From Pyrocephalus nanus (Eukaryota; Chordata; Aves; Passeriformes; Tyrannidae): a DNA stretch of 64,000 nucleotides. The stretch spans positions 29,834,145-29,898,144 of the forward strand of contig CM076266.1 in assembly GCA_038380795.1 (NCBI GenBank), in the 5' to 3' direction. Below the pieces are notes generated by a model, which saw only the letters and a program-made list of their open reading frames with translations, had not been told where the DNA came from and searched no databases. The translations under genes were made by a program, and so were the position numbers. Positions 26,086 through 40,992 of the stretch are shown here, in pieces. How positions within the stretch are numbered: position 1 is the stretch's first letter; each line of letters starts with the position of its first letter.

Positions 26086-29000
26086 GTGATTTCATTTGAC
26101 AACAGCACATACAGACAGTATAAAAACTCAGGGGAAAAAAATGAATGCAGGCACAGCGTAGGAGGAAGGAAGGCTGTATCTCTGACTCTAGAGAACTGGC
26201 GGTGTCCAGCAGGAGTCAGGAGAGTGGGTGGCAGCAAGAAGTTTTGAAGCAGAGCTATTGTAGAAAAAGCTGCTGATGGGCTCTCAAAAATCCTCTGAGA
26301 GCTTTACTTTAACAGCTCAGAAGCACATGGCTCAGGCAGCATGGCTGCTTATGAAATAGATGAAGGGAAAAGAGTCAGGTCTGTAACCATGGGTCCTGCA
26401 CAGACAGAGGGTACCTGCTATCGGGCAGTGCCCATCTACAGCTCCTCTGTGAGGCAGCAGCCAGCCAGACCCTTTTTCTTGCTACTCCCTTCTCCCTGAA
26501 TGGGATCTGGGCTCTGCAGCCCAAGCAGAAGGGAGAATTATCTCCATAAGTCTGCTGTCAATCAGCACATTCCTGCTGAAATGAGAAATGGGGTTCTGTT
26601 CTCCTTCTTTCCCTTTTTTTTCTTTTACGGGTATTTACTGTGCCTCTTTGAATTTACATCCCAAGGGCTCTTGTATGACAGAATGTAATAGTATTAGTCA
26701 CCGTTTTACGCATTAGGGAACATAATATTTAGCACTCATAACAATTTCTAGCTTATAAGTGCCACACAAACATTAAAAATTCCCAGTGTTTTTCAGGGAT
26801 AGCTTGTTCTTGCCTGAAGCTGTACAGCTTCCCTTTGTACTATCCCTCACGAGCATTGAGGTGTTTCTGTCACCACCTCTGTCATGCCACAGCATGCCAG
26901 TTTTATGGCCTCTCACTCAGAGCAGCTCTGAACAAAAGGAACTTCTCTGGCTCCTTCTTCTCCCTATCCATCCACAACTCCCACACACACCCGCCATATT
27001 CCTCACTACTGAAGTCCAAGTCCAGCATTAAACAACACCAGCAGTGGTCAATCAATCTTTTCTTTGGCAGCTGGTCCTGCTGCCTGTACAATAAGAACTA
27101 CAAGATACTAAATTTCTTTTTTCTTTTCCTCTGACACTTCACTCATACTGCCAATAAGCTCATTCTCTGCCTGGCACTAGAGACATGCACTGTAACCCAC
27201 CTCACAGCCACGTGGTTTGAGTCATGACAGTGACACAGGTGACTTGCAACAGGTACATTTGAACAGCAGTGAGCCATGGAGGTAATGGGGAGGCTGCCCT
27301 GCATCATTCTGAGGATGAAAAGGACCTTATCCAGGAAATCTGTATACCCTGAGAGGAATACATCTAATGGAAAAGCAATATCTATCATGTTTATGTGGCA
27401 ATATCCAATTTGTGATATGGTCTCATAACGTTCACTGGCATATTTGCAAGACCAGAAGAAATACAATTTATATAATCAGTGACATAATGTTTTACATGCT
27501 ATGGCATATTATGGCTTCTTGATCCCATACAGCAGCATATAAAAAGTGGTTAAGAGTTTAAAATCTGTTCTCTTAACATCAATGATTTTTCTACCTTCAA
27601 GAGTCTGAAGCTTTTTCAGGATCTATAAAGCTCCTCCAACTGTCCTGCAAAAGAGAACTAAGCTAAACAAGGTTGTCTGTTACTCAGTATGTCTGCATAT
27701 ATTATATTTCCAAGACATCTCTGCTGGAAAACATTTGGGATCCCCAAATCAAAAAAACACCTCATTGTTATGCCTCAAAAAAAAATTTTTGATCCTGTGC
27801 ATAGCAGGTCTTAATCTTGCCTTCCATTTTACTGCCTTTAGACAACTGAGAAAGGAGGATTAAAAATACTGTCTCAGTTGGATATATCATACAGGATTTG
27901 TATTCATTCCCCAACTGTTATTTGTAGCATGATCAATTGTCAAGAAATATCTTAGCTTGGCAACTGTATTCCTGAAAAAGAATGATTCGGGTTGGGATTC
28001 AGGATGGGATTTCTCTTGGGCCATTTAGCCCACTGCCCACTAGTGATGGCTATGCTGTGGCCTTGATTTCACTGAAAGGTCTTCTGTGAAAGAAAAGCAA
28101 CAAAAAGTCTGTCATGGTATGTATGTCACACACACTAGATTTGACAAACAGAAAATCCCAAATCTAAGAACAATGAAGCATATAAATATGCCAATTCAGG
28201 AGTCATAACAATCCACAGTTTCCACAAATTGCACACATTTTTCTTCCACCAGCCCCAGTCTTACACGCCTCATGCATTTTAATGCACACTTGCAATGCAG
28301 ATGAGTTTCCAATAATTCCTGTTTGTCAGCTGAACAAAACCCAAAAGTCTCAACCAGAAAAAGTTCCTTCATCCTCAGCAGATGATCAGCTGTGCCTCCA
28401 GCCTCAGCCTCTGCAGCCAAATTGGTGCTGGAGCTTTGGGAACAAGAAGGCTGGGACACTGGTCCTCAAGTACACTGCTTTGGGAGGGGAGAAAAACTTG
28501 CAGCTGAGAGTTTGTTGTCTCAAATTTCTTGTCTATGTGCAGGTAAAATGAGTTCTGCAGGCCACTTAAATAAAACATGCTTCTTCTTGAACCACCACAG
28601 AAGCATCTACAGTGCTCAATTGCAAGCTTGTAGACATCTCAGCTGAGCAGGAATCAAATAGCAGGGCTCATATAAGCCCATGGGGCCCCAGACCCTCACT
28701 TGATTCCTTAGTGCAGGCAGCCAGTGGCCAGGTCCTTCCCACACTATTTTATCCGGACCATAAAAATATCAGCCATATGAATTGTCCTCAGCTTTGGTTA
28801 CATCTACCAAGGCTGTGGGATACGGACTTGACCCAGGGAACCAGAGGCCCACCACAAGGTCACAGTTTTGAACACTCTTACCAGATGGGCTTGCACAGTC
28901 CTCCCCCAAAGCCGTCATGGAGTCCCACAGATCAGCTGTCCCAGCTGTGCTCTCCCCCAGTTTTTTGTGCACCTGCTCACTGGCAGAGCATAGAAAATGG

Positions 29001-30690
29001 AAAAGTCCTTGACTCAGAGAAAGCACTACTCAGCAACAACCAAAACAGCAGTGTATTATTAACATTATTTTCATACTGAATTCAAAACACAGCACTGTAT
29101 CAAGAACTAAGAAGAAAATGAACTCTATCCCTGCTGACACCACAACAAGCTGGAGATTTTTAAGGTATTTATTTATTTGCAACAGATCATAAGAGGAATA
29201 GGGAAGTCTGGTATTAAAACACAAATCTGAGACTTTCCACTTTTGGGACAGATATTTTCTAAAGTCTTGCCTGGAAGCCTGTACCTACTGGGTACCTGGA
29301 ATTCTCTATATTGACATAACATTTGCAAATGATGCTTTGAGGTATTACAATTCTTTTTAGGATAAAGAGATTTCTCTGAAAGGCAAAGTCAGCTGTGAAA
29401 CATTGCTCTGCCTCCTCCCTCGGCAGCTCTCTGCAGAACCTGGATGTCATACTGACAGGCAGCTGGTGAACTGCAGGCAGAAGGAACAACCAGTTTTTAA
29501 GTTGCATAGGTTGCTGATTCTTGTATGGAAAAAGTGGGTGCATGGAGGCACCTAGGGTCTAATAGGAGATTAAATCAAAGTCCTGACCTTGATGGGTTTG
29601 CAGCAGAAGCAGGTAGTTCAAGGGTTATTGTCAAGAGGCTTTGCTCCAGGCACACACTTACAGAGCAGCTGGGAGCAGGTGAATCTTCCCCAGTGCAACA
29701 CAGCATCAGGGCTGTGCAGGTTTACACCATACCTCTTAAAGAGATGGTAAAAACTGCTCAAGTTCTGTTTCTCTGCCCAACCTACAAACCTTAAATAGAC
29801 TCTGGAAAAAGCCACAGCCTCGTGACCCCCTCTTGTGCAGACTCATATCACTGAAGATGCCCTATTGGCAAAGCTAAATGGCTATACTACATTTGGACAA
29901 TGCAAAGAACTGATAAAAGGCACTGAACAGCTTTAAAACTATTTGAAGATGTCACCTTCTTCTCTACCTGAAGAAGGAGGCATTCAACCAGAGCCTGTTC
30001 ATTCTCTGTGACCCAAAAACCAGATGCAGGGCCACTAACTGAGCGAACCAAGCAGAAGTAGGCAGCAAAGAGAATCTGGAGTGACTGAAGATCAGAATGA
30101 GTAAAGAGGTCATAAAATAAATAAGCAGATAAGGAGCCAGACGTGAAGCAGAGACGTCACGCAGAGCATCAAAATGAGCAATTGCCAGTGGGCAGCACAT
30201 CCATCACAAAGACATAGTACATTGGAGGAATCTCACAGGTGACCAAGGGAGGCGGAAAAAGCCCTGCTCTGGTAGAGGACCCGCTATCAGTAAAGGGGCT
30301 GTCACTCCTCCATCAGAAAACAGGAGGATAGGTGAGCACGAGCATTCTCAGCCTGTTTCTGGGAGACAGTTAATTTAATGCTGCTCACAGCATAACTGCA
30401 GCAAGAATGCAGAATTTCAAGTGTCAAGTAAGTAAATTTGTATTAAAGTAACTGCAATTATACACAGTCTTCACTCACTCCCACGGGAGGCTGTGGCAGG
30501 TTTGTGATGGACTTCACTGAGAGCAGAATTAGGATGATAATCGATACAAGCACAGCCATCATTTTGCATTTTCTTGTAGCTGCCAAAGCCTACGATAGTA
30601 AAAAGCAAAGGGCTTTTTAGATTACAGAGCAAAGGCCTGCAGAGATTTCAGCTACTCTCTGAATAATGGCATGTGATCAAGTCCTTTTGT
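26086..30690. other. Intergenic desert, no gene seen
   Basis: No coding gene, structured RNA or transposon was recognised. Reading frames are short and unrelated to known proteins. Confidence 0.55.
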
Positions 30691-30694
30691 GAAC

Positions 30695-30711
30695 AAAAAA
30701 AAAAAAAAAAA
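30695..30711. repeat. Poly-A run
   Basis: A 17-base A homopolymer. No retroposon body was recognised upstream of it. Confidence 0.85.
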
Positions 30712-33700
30712 GAGAATTTCCCATTACGTGCACGCAATTCCAATGCTGTGATAAGTTATTTGTTTCACTGCTAGTTAGATCACTGCACAGTGTTCAGTGG
30801 CACAGAAGGTTTTGGTCAATCAATGCATTTTTCATCTCTAATCTAAATACTGGTTTGTGCCTCAACTGTGTTAGCGACAAATGGATCTCCGGTCTAACAA
30901 AAGCAAAACTAATTTTAATGCTGTGAATAACCCACTGTGCTCAAAAATTAACCACTTCCTTCAATTACACAAGCAACCAGGTAGCCGAAAAAGTAATTCG
31001 ATTTATTACAAGTTTGATTGCGTTTTGGGGGGGGGGGAAAAATGTAATAACAGAAAGAACAGTAGTTTGCTCATCCCAATGGCAGGGGGCCAGAGGGGAT
31101 TAATGGGAGGCAACCGGGGCTGCAGGTGGGTACCAAAGGTTGCTCCCTCGGTGCATCTGAAGCTGGTTTGGAACAGAAAGGCTTGCTGAGCACCACTACC
31201 ACAGAAAAGCTGAGGCTGTGAGACTAAAGGTATGATTACACTGATGAGCAGCCAGTGCAAAATATACCCTCCCAAATAACTGCGGTGTATTCCACGCTTT
31301 TGATCTGAAGATTATGAGGATAATTCCCGTTTGACTGCTGTGCCTGGCTAACCTTAAGAAATAACAAGTTCTCTAAACAGAATTTATTTTCCATGTAATT
31401 ACCTCGACCTGCTTCAGGATGAGCCAGTGTTTGCCAGCCAGTGGGAGCAATACACAGGGCACACTTTGGCTTTCAGGTGTTCCAAGAGGAGCTGAAAGAC
31501 CTTAAGGAGCTTGAAAAGGAGAAGAGGCTCTATCCACCAGCAAGACATGCAGAGACCTGGCCCCAGGCAGGGCTGAAATTCATTTTGCACAGTGCTGGAA
31601 TTGGGAAAATACATATGAACATGCAAAAAGTGTCTCTTGTAGTGTATATTGTAGAGACTGGCCAAGGGCAGGTGAGGACAGGGGAAAGATGGTAGAACAG
31701 CGGCAGAGAAAATCTTTACCTTAAACTATCATCTGCAAACTATTCAAAAAGAAAAGGAAGGTAATGATGATGACATGAGACCTTAGGCTGGGGAATTAGC
31801 AGATTTTTTACCTCTTCTGTATGTTGAAGCTCATGGGAGCTGCCAGCCTGCTCCCTGCTGCCCACTGGGTGCACATAGGTGAGAAATTAGGGCATAGACC
31901 CCCATGGTGTCAGTTCATGACAACAGGGAGTGGAAGACAGAAAAGAGGGATCCAGCTCCCTAGCTTCTTACCGGTCCCAAGGCAATCACCCTGCTCTCTA
32001 ACAAAGACAATCCTTTCACCAAGGGCAGGATTTCTGCAGTTTTCACAATATTTGGGTTCCCCCTACAGTCTTGGGGAGGTCTAGTCTCCTCTTTCCTAAA
32101 CTAACCTCTTCACTGCAGTTTCCTCCTCCATCAGCTGTAGAGCAAACTGTGCCTCCTTCCCCAGCATCCCTAGTTAGAAGGGCTCACTGCCCTCTCTGTG
32201 CCAGGGGACAGAACAGGAAATGTCCTCCCTCGCTCCTGCACCTTCTGGAATTTCCCCTGGAAAGACGGAGGTGAGCAGCAAGAGTTACTAATGCTCACTT
32301 ATTCTCTGACCCTGTGAGGATGCGACATGGAGATGCAGGGCTGAGACACTTCCAACTTGTCCTGAACTTTGTTCCTCTACCAGGAAAATGCCAGAGCCTG
32401 GAAAAGTACACTTTTGTCCCCTCCCCATCTGCTTTCATCTGCATGCAGTCAGGAGGAAGGATATAGCTGAAAAATGGTTGTACAGTTCTCTTAGTAGCAA
32501 GTCCTGCTAAATTCAAATTGATTGTTGGGATTAAAAGGTTTTCAATTCTCAGCACTTTCCTCTGTATACACTCTCTTTTGACAATGTGATGTCCTATTGC
32601 AGTTATTTTGCAAATCTTTTTGCTCTCTGGGAGAGAGGTGTGATGGGCAGATTTGGCTATTGGCTTGTGCCCTCAGACAGGGCACAGGGATAAGGGGGGG
32701 TCATACTCGATCTCTGCCTCCCGCTGGTTGCCCTGGGGTCAGCCAAATTGATGTTTGCATTTTGTTTTATTCATTCACCACACTATCAGCGTAACTCAAG
32801 ACAACACGGGTGACATTTATTGTGAGCTGGCCCTTTTTCATTAAGAATTGGCCTAAATCCACACACATTTAATGGTAATTGCTAGGCAGGCAGCACAGAG
32901 CAAATACCTTTTATTTCAAATCCAAGACAAGTTGGTGCTGGCTGATAGTTTGTTGGCGCTTTCCTACATTAATTAAGTACCTCTCATCTAATATTACATG
33001 CGGTCTTTCTGAAAACCTCTAGTGAAAAGTCTATTTGTTAAAAGTGCCAGTTGAAGTCAAAACAACATCCAATATTGCAAATTAGGATTCCAGATTCCAG
33101 GACGAGATCTATTAGTCTTTCCCTGTTTAATTAATTAAAAACACAGAGGGACAAAATTTGTTTTGTCATTCTTCCATCCGTAGGAGCCCTTACAGTAGCT
33201 AAGAAAAGAAAACAAAATTCCCTTCATTTATCTTAAGATATCGGCTGGCTTACCCATCTGTGAGCAAAGAATGTTTTTGCTTAGCTTGCTTAACTAAATG
33301 AATCTTGGTTCACTTGCTTGCAGCTGAAGACAAATTAGGCTGATTATACACGAAAGGGCATACAGTACATCTAGGAATTAAACTGCGACTGGGTATTTAG
33401 GATGAATGAAATGAATAGGCAGCAACAACTTTGCGTCGCTCTGAACAATCAGCAGACCCCTTCTCTTGCAATCTTTTTAAAGCGCTTTCAAAATAATCCT
33501 CGGTGTTATTCTTGTGTGCAAGTTGCTGGTTTGCAAGTATGGATTTTTAAAGAAACAAAAAAAAATCCCCCTGCAAACTTTTTCCCCCCTTTGGTCCGGG
33601 AAGCATTACCGAGCTCAGCAGCTTGCTGTGATGCTGCCTTTCCTACTCAGCCGAGGAATTCCTGCCATGCCACGTTGCCAGGCTGCTCCATGTACATACA

Positions 33701-36200
33701 GATCGCCAAGACAAGCAACAGCATCGCATCCTCCAGCAGTTTCATTTCCCACACCTCTTGTACTCCACAGGACACCACAGAAAGTACGCCGTATCTGCTG
33801 CAAGTGCTTGACAGGTGGTATTTTACATTCACCGCTCTTGCTGGTGTGGGGAGCACGCTGAAATACTGAGTTCTTCACGTGTCGATGGTTTTCAGTAATT
33901 AGCATATTTCAGCCCAAATCACAAACATCCTCCCTTGAAAAGAATGATAATTGGTGACAAAATCCATGGCATGCAGTTACATCAAATGCAAATTTGGGCT
34001 AATAAGATAGATACTGGGCTGCACCAGGAGAATAAAATGCACCACTGTTAGCAAAAGTAATTTTTGCTAACATTTTGGGCATAATGATTTTTGAGAGGAC
34101 ATTTCTAATTTTAGAGTATGTGACAGAAGGGGGGATTTGAAATACACAGATTAAAAAAAAGTCTTATAGGACTGTTCTTGTGGCATACCACTGACCATCC
34201 CCTGTATGACTGCTTCTCAGTATGACCATGAAAGATCAATAAATCTCAAACAAGCTGGAGATTTAGATGCCCAGTTCCTATCTGAAACACACATCCTCAT
34301 TTGTGCTATTCCAGATACTTGCTGAGATGCATTAATTCCAGTTTTATGCTCTCTCCCCTCACTGTGGATATAAAAGAGAGGTGGGAGACTGTTTCTGGTT
34401 TTTTGAGCCAACATAGATTTGGGTTCATACTCCCTTGCAGTGCTGGTTTTGCATCTTCCTAACCCAAGGAATATGTTCTATCCTGTGATTGGTGTCTTCA
34501 GTGAAAAGAAAATCAATCCATCTAGCAAAAGAGAACATACATTTCTTGAATGGTAGGTGTTGCCCATATATTGAAATCAGATGAAAGCTGAAAGGCAAAT
34601 ATTTGTGCCCTGACAGGACAAACCTCTATTTTGAAAACAATTGACAGCTCCTGAAACAAGTGGTCAAGGCTTGAACTGGCCAAACCCTGATGAGGAAATT
34701 CCCAGGGAAATATCTCTAAACAAAGAATTCTGTTAAGGTGTTTGGAGCTTGTTGACCAGAAGCCCTCCCTCATTATGATCATCTTAAGTCTTGAGGGGCA
34801 ACTCATCTTGTATTTGCAGCTACACTTAGCTTCTCATCCATTTGGCATGGCATGCAGATACTCTGCTGCTTCTCAGGTGCACATGGGCAACTGAAAGACA
34901 GAAACCCTGCAGTTGTTTTACCCACTATGACACAGGGAGTCCAAGATAAAGCAAATACCAAACCCAGGGCCTGGGGTCTCAGCTCCTGACTTCAGCCAAA
35001 GCCTCCTTTTCTTCCTAAAGAAGAAGTTTCCAAAGTCTGACTGTTCTTCCCATCTGTACTTGCTTTCCTGTGGCGTGGTCATCCTCTCTCCCTGCCAATC
35101 CCTGCCTGTGCTCCCGTGACCATCTTCCCTCCCCAGCGAGCGCTGACTCAGTCGCTATGGGTGCCATACCTAATGCCTCCAACACCTGCTATGTTTTCTA
35201 CATGCTGTTTTAGCAGCATGGACAGTCATGGTAGGCTGACTCTCTGTCTTTCCATTTCAGCTGCTTTAACACATATTCAGGCTCTGGAGAAGCAATGGAG
35301 CACTTTCCAGGCCACAGGCACAAAAATACCCAGAACTACTGCAGCAACTGCAGACCCAGCTACTCCTTGCTGACCGAAATGTGATTCTCATCTCAGTAAG
35401 AAATCAGAATAAAAGTTTTCTTTCAAAGATTTTCTGACTACAAAAACACGGGAAGCAAATACAAGTCAAATCCCCAGACTGAGATAACACAGTCAATACA
35501 AGGCAGGATATGGCTTTTGGTCTGAACTGGGTGCCATCTTATCAAACGCCGATAGGTGCTCATGAATATAAGTTAGCAGTTTATTTTTATCTAATGCTTT
35601 TGTTTCCCTCAGAAATGACAGGCTCCTGTTTTAGCATATAAATGTGGTCTTGGTACTGATGTAACCAAGAATTTATCCATCACAGGGAAAACAAGACAAA
35701 CAATCATAATATCGGGGGGTTTGTAACACAATTGTTGAGCTTACATGATATAAGCACCATAGTAAAATGATTAACTACATAGAGGAGTGCTCATCCAGCT
35801 TGCTTTTGAAAAATCCCATTCCAAACATACACACACATATATTTCTATAACAGCCATATAAATAGACACTCAGTCATATCCTAACTTACAAAACATACAC
35901 TTCTGGCAATCAGAATGATAAACCCTTTGTCTAACACTGAACAGCTTTGTCTCTTCCCTCACTAAAATTCTCTACCCTGTTGAAAACAATTTTGCATGTA
36001 CTGCTGAACTCGGGCTCTGAAATCTGAAGACTGTTAGATCACCATGCTCTACAATCACTGAAAGCCAGATTAAATTGTACACAGGCACCATGTTACTCCA
36101 TTATCAGGAGAGCACAAATACGCCTTCTTTCAGTTATTTTTTAGACAGTTTTAACAAGCTGAATTTCTTTCTGGAAAAGACTGTTCAAGAATTTCCATCT
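30712..36200. other. Intergenic desert with possible conserved non-coding DNA
   Basis: No gene seen. It contains an 11-base G run (31,027-31,037) and repeat-free AT-rich blocks with paired TTAATTAA/ATTAATTAA motifs (32,970-32,980 and 33,127-33,138). Such blocks may be enhancers, but this is a guess from composition. No reading frame shows family motifs. Confidence 0.45.
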
Positions 36201-39200
36201 TTGTAATACAGCAAGGTTACAGGTATCTAAAGGAAAAAAAAAACCCTACAGATGCAGAAATTTGTTTTATACACATTTTTATTATAATTATTAGCTTTTT
36301 AAAAATTAGGACTAAGTTACACCCATCACTTAGGTGAACAATTTGTAAAATAACAATGCTTTTCTTGTTGTCACGAAAGATGAAATTTAATTTAAATTTT
36401 ACACTACTGCTGAAATACATTTACTGTAAATACAACAACAAAAATGCCCTTAGCAACGTTAATAGATGGCTTGCTTTAACAGCCATCAGTAACTGATCCT
36501 CGCAGTGACTTCACGTGGCACAGAAAGCTGCAGCATCCCCAGAAGTCTACATGCAGGGAAATCTTAAAAAGCAGTCACATAGGGAGAGATAAACCAGGAC
36601 CAGAATAAAAGTGACCCCAGTAGTTTGATTTCTTTTTTAGCCCTAGAGGCATGCCAGTCCTCTCCTTTGCAGCACCAACGTTTCTGTGCAAAGCCATGTC
36701 AGTGAGAGCCCAGCAGCTCAGGAAGCCGATGCTCCTGGGGCTCGGCATGTATCAGGAAATTCCTCCTCTTTTCTGCTGGCTGAGTTGCAGTGGCTGCACT
36801 GGCAGTGGGAGAAGCTCAGGGAGCAGAGGAGGGAGATGTGCTGCATGGACCTGGGGAGGCGGGAAGCACCTGGGAATAACCCAAGCCACACTGGCCTTAT
36901 GCCTTACACTGTTTGCAGGAGTTTCTGTGGGGAAAATCCGACCTACACACAAGCCAGGGAGTGGCTGTTTTCTATAATGTGCAAAATCAGGCTACATGGC
37001 ATACACGTAAAATGAAACCTGCCTACTCATGATGGAACTGCAGTCTCAATTTAGCTGCATCATTTTCCATTGCTGCTGTATGAAGAATAGCATTTAAAAC
37101 CTGACATCAGCCCTTTTAGTCATACAGGTTTTCCCCAGATAGATAACTAAACAATTGCCCAGGTAAGAGGTTTAATGAGTACTTTGAAGGCTATCTTTGT
37201 CTAGAAAAGACCCCTGTGCATATATATCTGGGCTGTGGCCAGAAATTTAAGTGATTCTTAAAAGGCTAGTTTTTAATAATCTAAAACTTCTCACACAGGG
37301 TCTTCCTCTCCAGTGCAAAACTCTAAGGGATTTATAAATTAAATATTTTTTTAAAAGGTTGGAAACTGTGGAATTGGCATCCCTGAGATGTGCTGACAAA
37401 CAGCGGGGGAGATTAGTGTCATTAGCCAGATAGACTGGCTGCACCCACTGCTTTCACCATCCTGACCAATGGACAACTGGGAGGCTTCCCTAAGGCACTA
37501 GCTCACGGAGACACCAGCCATGTAATGAACAGAAGAACAACAAAGCCAGAACTTGGGGTCATTTTGACTAAAATTTACCTCACAATGTATATTCAGACAT
37601 GAAGAGACACCAAACCTTTCCCAAGCCCTGTGTCTGTGTGTCCCTAACACAGAGCAGACACAACTTTGTCAATGTTTGAGCCACAGCCAACAGCCTGTAA
37701 AAACCCACCACAAGGAACAGCAAGCCCGCCTGGAAACTTTTCCCAGGATGAAACTGAGTCTCCTCTGTTTTGGTTTCCCACTTTTCCTCAATGCTTTTTG
37801 GGGTTGTGCACACTGATATTTCCCAGTTCTGCATGAAACTGGACATGAATGCTAGGTCTCTTCCACAGAAGCAGGAAAACATGGACTGCTCACAACACTC
37901 ATGACCAAATTTGCAGACTCATTCCTTTCCCAAAGCATCTAAAATACTAGGTTGCTAATTCCAATCTACCCAGCAAGTCCTCCATCCAGGATTTCCTGGA
38001 AATGACCAAGCTATTTAGGATACTTGGCAACCCTCTTTTCTGGGAGGTTCAAAAGCTAGGAAAAATAAATGTGTCAGAAAGGGATTTTACAGGAGTAATC
38101 AAGGTACCAGGGAACATGAGCCAAAAATGGAGGTTGTACCCACTATCCTCTAATATTTTCAATTTCTTATTATCAAAAGATCAAGTTCTTAAGCCTGCTG
38201 AACTCCAATGGCTAGGAAAACCTGAGCTCAAACAGAAGCTGCTAATGAGAGGCATTTCCTAAAGCTGCTTTAGCAGGTGTTTCCTGCTGAAATGGGGAGG
38301 GTCACGAATGGAAATCTCATTTGGAAGTTTCTAACCCCGGGGATAATATTCAGTGGTGCTGCCACTCTCACTGCCATCTGCACTAGAAAGTGGTTCAGAC
38401 TGAACTAGATAGCACTTGATCCCACTGAGTGAGCCCAATTGTTTGCATTCTTGCACAAATGTGTGAATGGCAGCCTTCCGGCGAAGCAAATGCTGGGTCT
38501 GCTCCCTTCAAAGGCTTTGCCAGTGATCCTTGCCCTGCTGGCTTCATCCTTAATTGGCCTACACGGTGGGGAGCAATTAAAAATAAATGGTAGCTTGCTG
38601 TGCTGCTGTAAGGGGAAGTTTTGAGACTCCAGGCATGAGCGCAGCTACCTTAGTTCATGGGGTATGCCATGCACAGGGAATGGCACGAGGGAAAGGGGAG
38701 AGACCCAGCTCTTCTGAGTGTGTGCCAGTGGGGGGAAAAAAAAAAATCACACTGAAGTCTGCAATAAGTCAGCATTAGCTTTACAATTAAAGTTTTGATT
38801 GTCTAGGTCAGGATCATGCTTTCCCTGCTGTTTCTGTGGAGTGGGAATGGCATTTCCTATTATGCCAGTAGTCCAGAAATGGGATTTTTCATACCATCTT
38901 CACAAGACAGTATTCCTCCCTTTGAGGGGAGAGAGCAGAATGGCTCTTATCTGCTTTGAAAAAAATGAGGTTTCTTCAAATGAAACATCCAATACCAGAA
39001 GCTGTAAAACTATTCTTTAATGAAAGACAACTAATCTCAAAGAAAAGCAGTGTCCCATAACTGTCATCAGCCTCTCTGAAACTTTAATCATAGCAGAGGA
39101 ATTTTGAACTGGCAATTAGCATGCCATAATCACTGTATCAAGCAATGAAGTTTCTCCGATAATTTCCTACTACTTGTTAATGAATGTCTGCCATAAGGAT

Positions 39201-39914
39201 GAACTGAAGATCATGATCATTTATGGAATGAAAACTTGAATTAAAAATACAGACTTTTGCTACACAGCAACCCATATTTCCATAACATTCAGAAATGGAT
39301 TAAAGCACAAAAAAAAAAGGAGGAGCTAAGAGCCACTTGATTTTTCCTTTATTACCTGAATATATTTGACACTGAAGGTGGTCAGCTTCACCCAGGAACT
39401 GGAACTAACCAGGGAACTAATGTCAGCAACAGCCACTCTGTAAAAATGACATGTATGCCACTTCATGATGACGGGGCTGCACATCATTCTGTGCATCTTG
39501 CTGCTTTACACAAAGCATCTCAGTGCTTCCTATATCAGAAACGTGTGGTACCTTCAGAGATGTCTCTTCATTTCGTGGTGGAATAAAAAAAGATGAAGTC
39601 TGCATTAGGAAAATCTCCAGGACATCTTTTTCTCTTATCTCTCTTTGCTGATACTAAATTGAGGCTAACAAAAGGCTTTCCTCAGATGATATCCTGAACA
39701 ATCTGTGATGCAGTTTTTAAGAGCTTAGAATCTCTGTATAAAGCTACTGTTCTTTTCAAGCAGATTCCGTGAGCATGGAATAGAACTAGTATAGGACACA
39801 CACTTCTTGTTGCACTCATTTTTATGCCCAGTGTTTAGAAAGAAAATCTAGACATACCTCTAAAAATCACTTCTTCCATAGTTAACATATCTCCAACACA
39901 GATGCTGGATTGGG
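36201..39914. other. Intergenic desert, no gene seen
   Basis: The AT-rich block at 36,220-36,440 has the texture of a 3' UTR on either strand but no adjoining coding sequence. Nothing else was recognised. Confidence 0.5.
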
Positions 39915-39917
39915 ACA

Positions 39918-40020
39918 GAAAGGTTTATTGGTTATGGCGGGAAGGGCTGGGACTAAATGATCTTTAAGGCCCATTCCAACACCTTAAATTCAACACTCTA
40001 AATTCTATGACTCTATATTC
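39918..40020 (+). mobile_element. CR1 LINE 3'-end fragment
   Basis: The segment GACTAAATGATCTTTAAGG followed by CCATTCCAAC and a degenerate ATTCTATGACTCTAT tail is the last 100 or so bases of a CR1 element in + orientation. It is heavily 5'-truncated and non-coding. Confidence 0.85.
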
Positions 40021-40931
40021 CAGTCCAGTTCAATCTCTGCGATTATAGAGAACTCCCTTTTCCCAGGAAGTAACCTACAAGAAGCAGTACAGACACATTT
40101 TTTGCAGTAGATTTCATCTTCAGGGGGAAGCAGGGATCTAATATAAATTGGATCTCTGCACAGAAATATCTTGTGCTGCAGTGTAGCAAACCATCTGAAT
40201 TGCACTGACAACATACGATTAACTCAACTGCTGAACTAGGGCACTTACATGCAAGCCTATCCATATGGTACATTGTTTGTAGGCATCCTCAAAATTCACC
40301 TTCTCCAAACCTGCAAAATTTCAACAGCAGTAGGATGCTGTGGGGGCAGCAGAGACACTTTTCATTTTCTCTCCATAGAGGGCTAGAGAAGATAATGTAA
40401 TTTCCAATTCTTCAACAAAGAAATGTCATTCATCCAAGGCACTTTCCTTTCAGTCCATTAATTTGTGATACAGTTTCTAAAAAAAGAAAAAGTTTGAAAT
40501 GATGCAAATCTCTCTAAATCAGTTCTGAGCACAGAAAAAGTGAGGGCCAGTTGCTTAGTGATAATCACAAAGGCAATGAAGAAAATACTGCAAGCTCTGC
40601 TGTATCCGTGCAGTCAACATGATGAAAAGGCCATGGCCTTGCAAGGGGAACAACATTGGGCTGCTTTGTTTTGTTGCTTGTGAAGATTTCTTATGTGCTC
40701 ATTCTACTTGATTACATTCAACATTGATAACCAGGTCTTTTGACTACGGGGTTAAAAAATTACTACTAAATAACACTAAGGGTTCTAATATATTGTTACT
40801 ATGATCTTTATAATAAGGTCTTTTAAAATCAGGTGGTATTTCAAAGCACAGCATAATCCACAGCATTTTGCATAAACTTTTTTTCTTCCCACACACTTAC
40901 AATACACCATTTAAACACTATGAAACATGTT

Positions 40932-40992
40932 TAGATTTCACAGAATATTCTAAGTTGGAAGGGACTTGTAAGGATCATTGAATCGAGGCACA
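40932..40992 (-). mobile_element. CR1 LINE 3'-end fragment
   Basis: TTTCACAGAATATTCTAAGT, then TGGAAGGGAC and GATCATTGAATC, is the reverse complement of a CR1 3' terminus. Only about 60 bases remain recognisable. It lies about 0.9 kb from the opposite-facing CR1 fragment at 39,918. Confidence 0.75.

Noticed and set aside
28612..29079. 155-codon plus-strand open frame
   Set aside because: Pro/Ser/His-rich chance frame with no recognisable domain or exon signals.
33402..33869. 155-codon plus-strand open frame
   Set aside because: No similarity to a known protein, overlapped by open frames in other registers, and no splice or promoter evidence.
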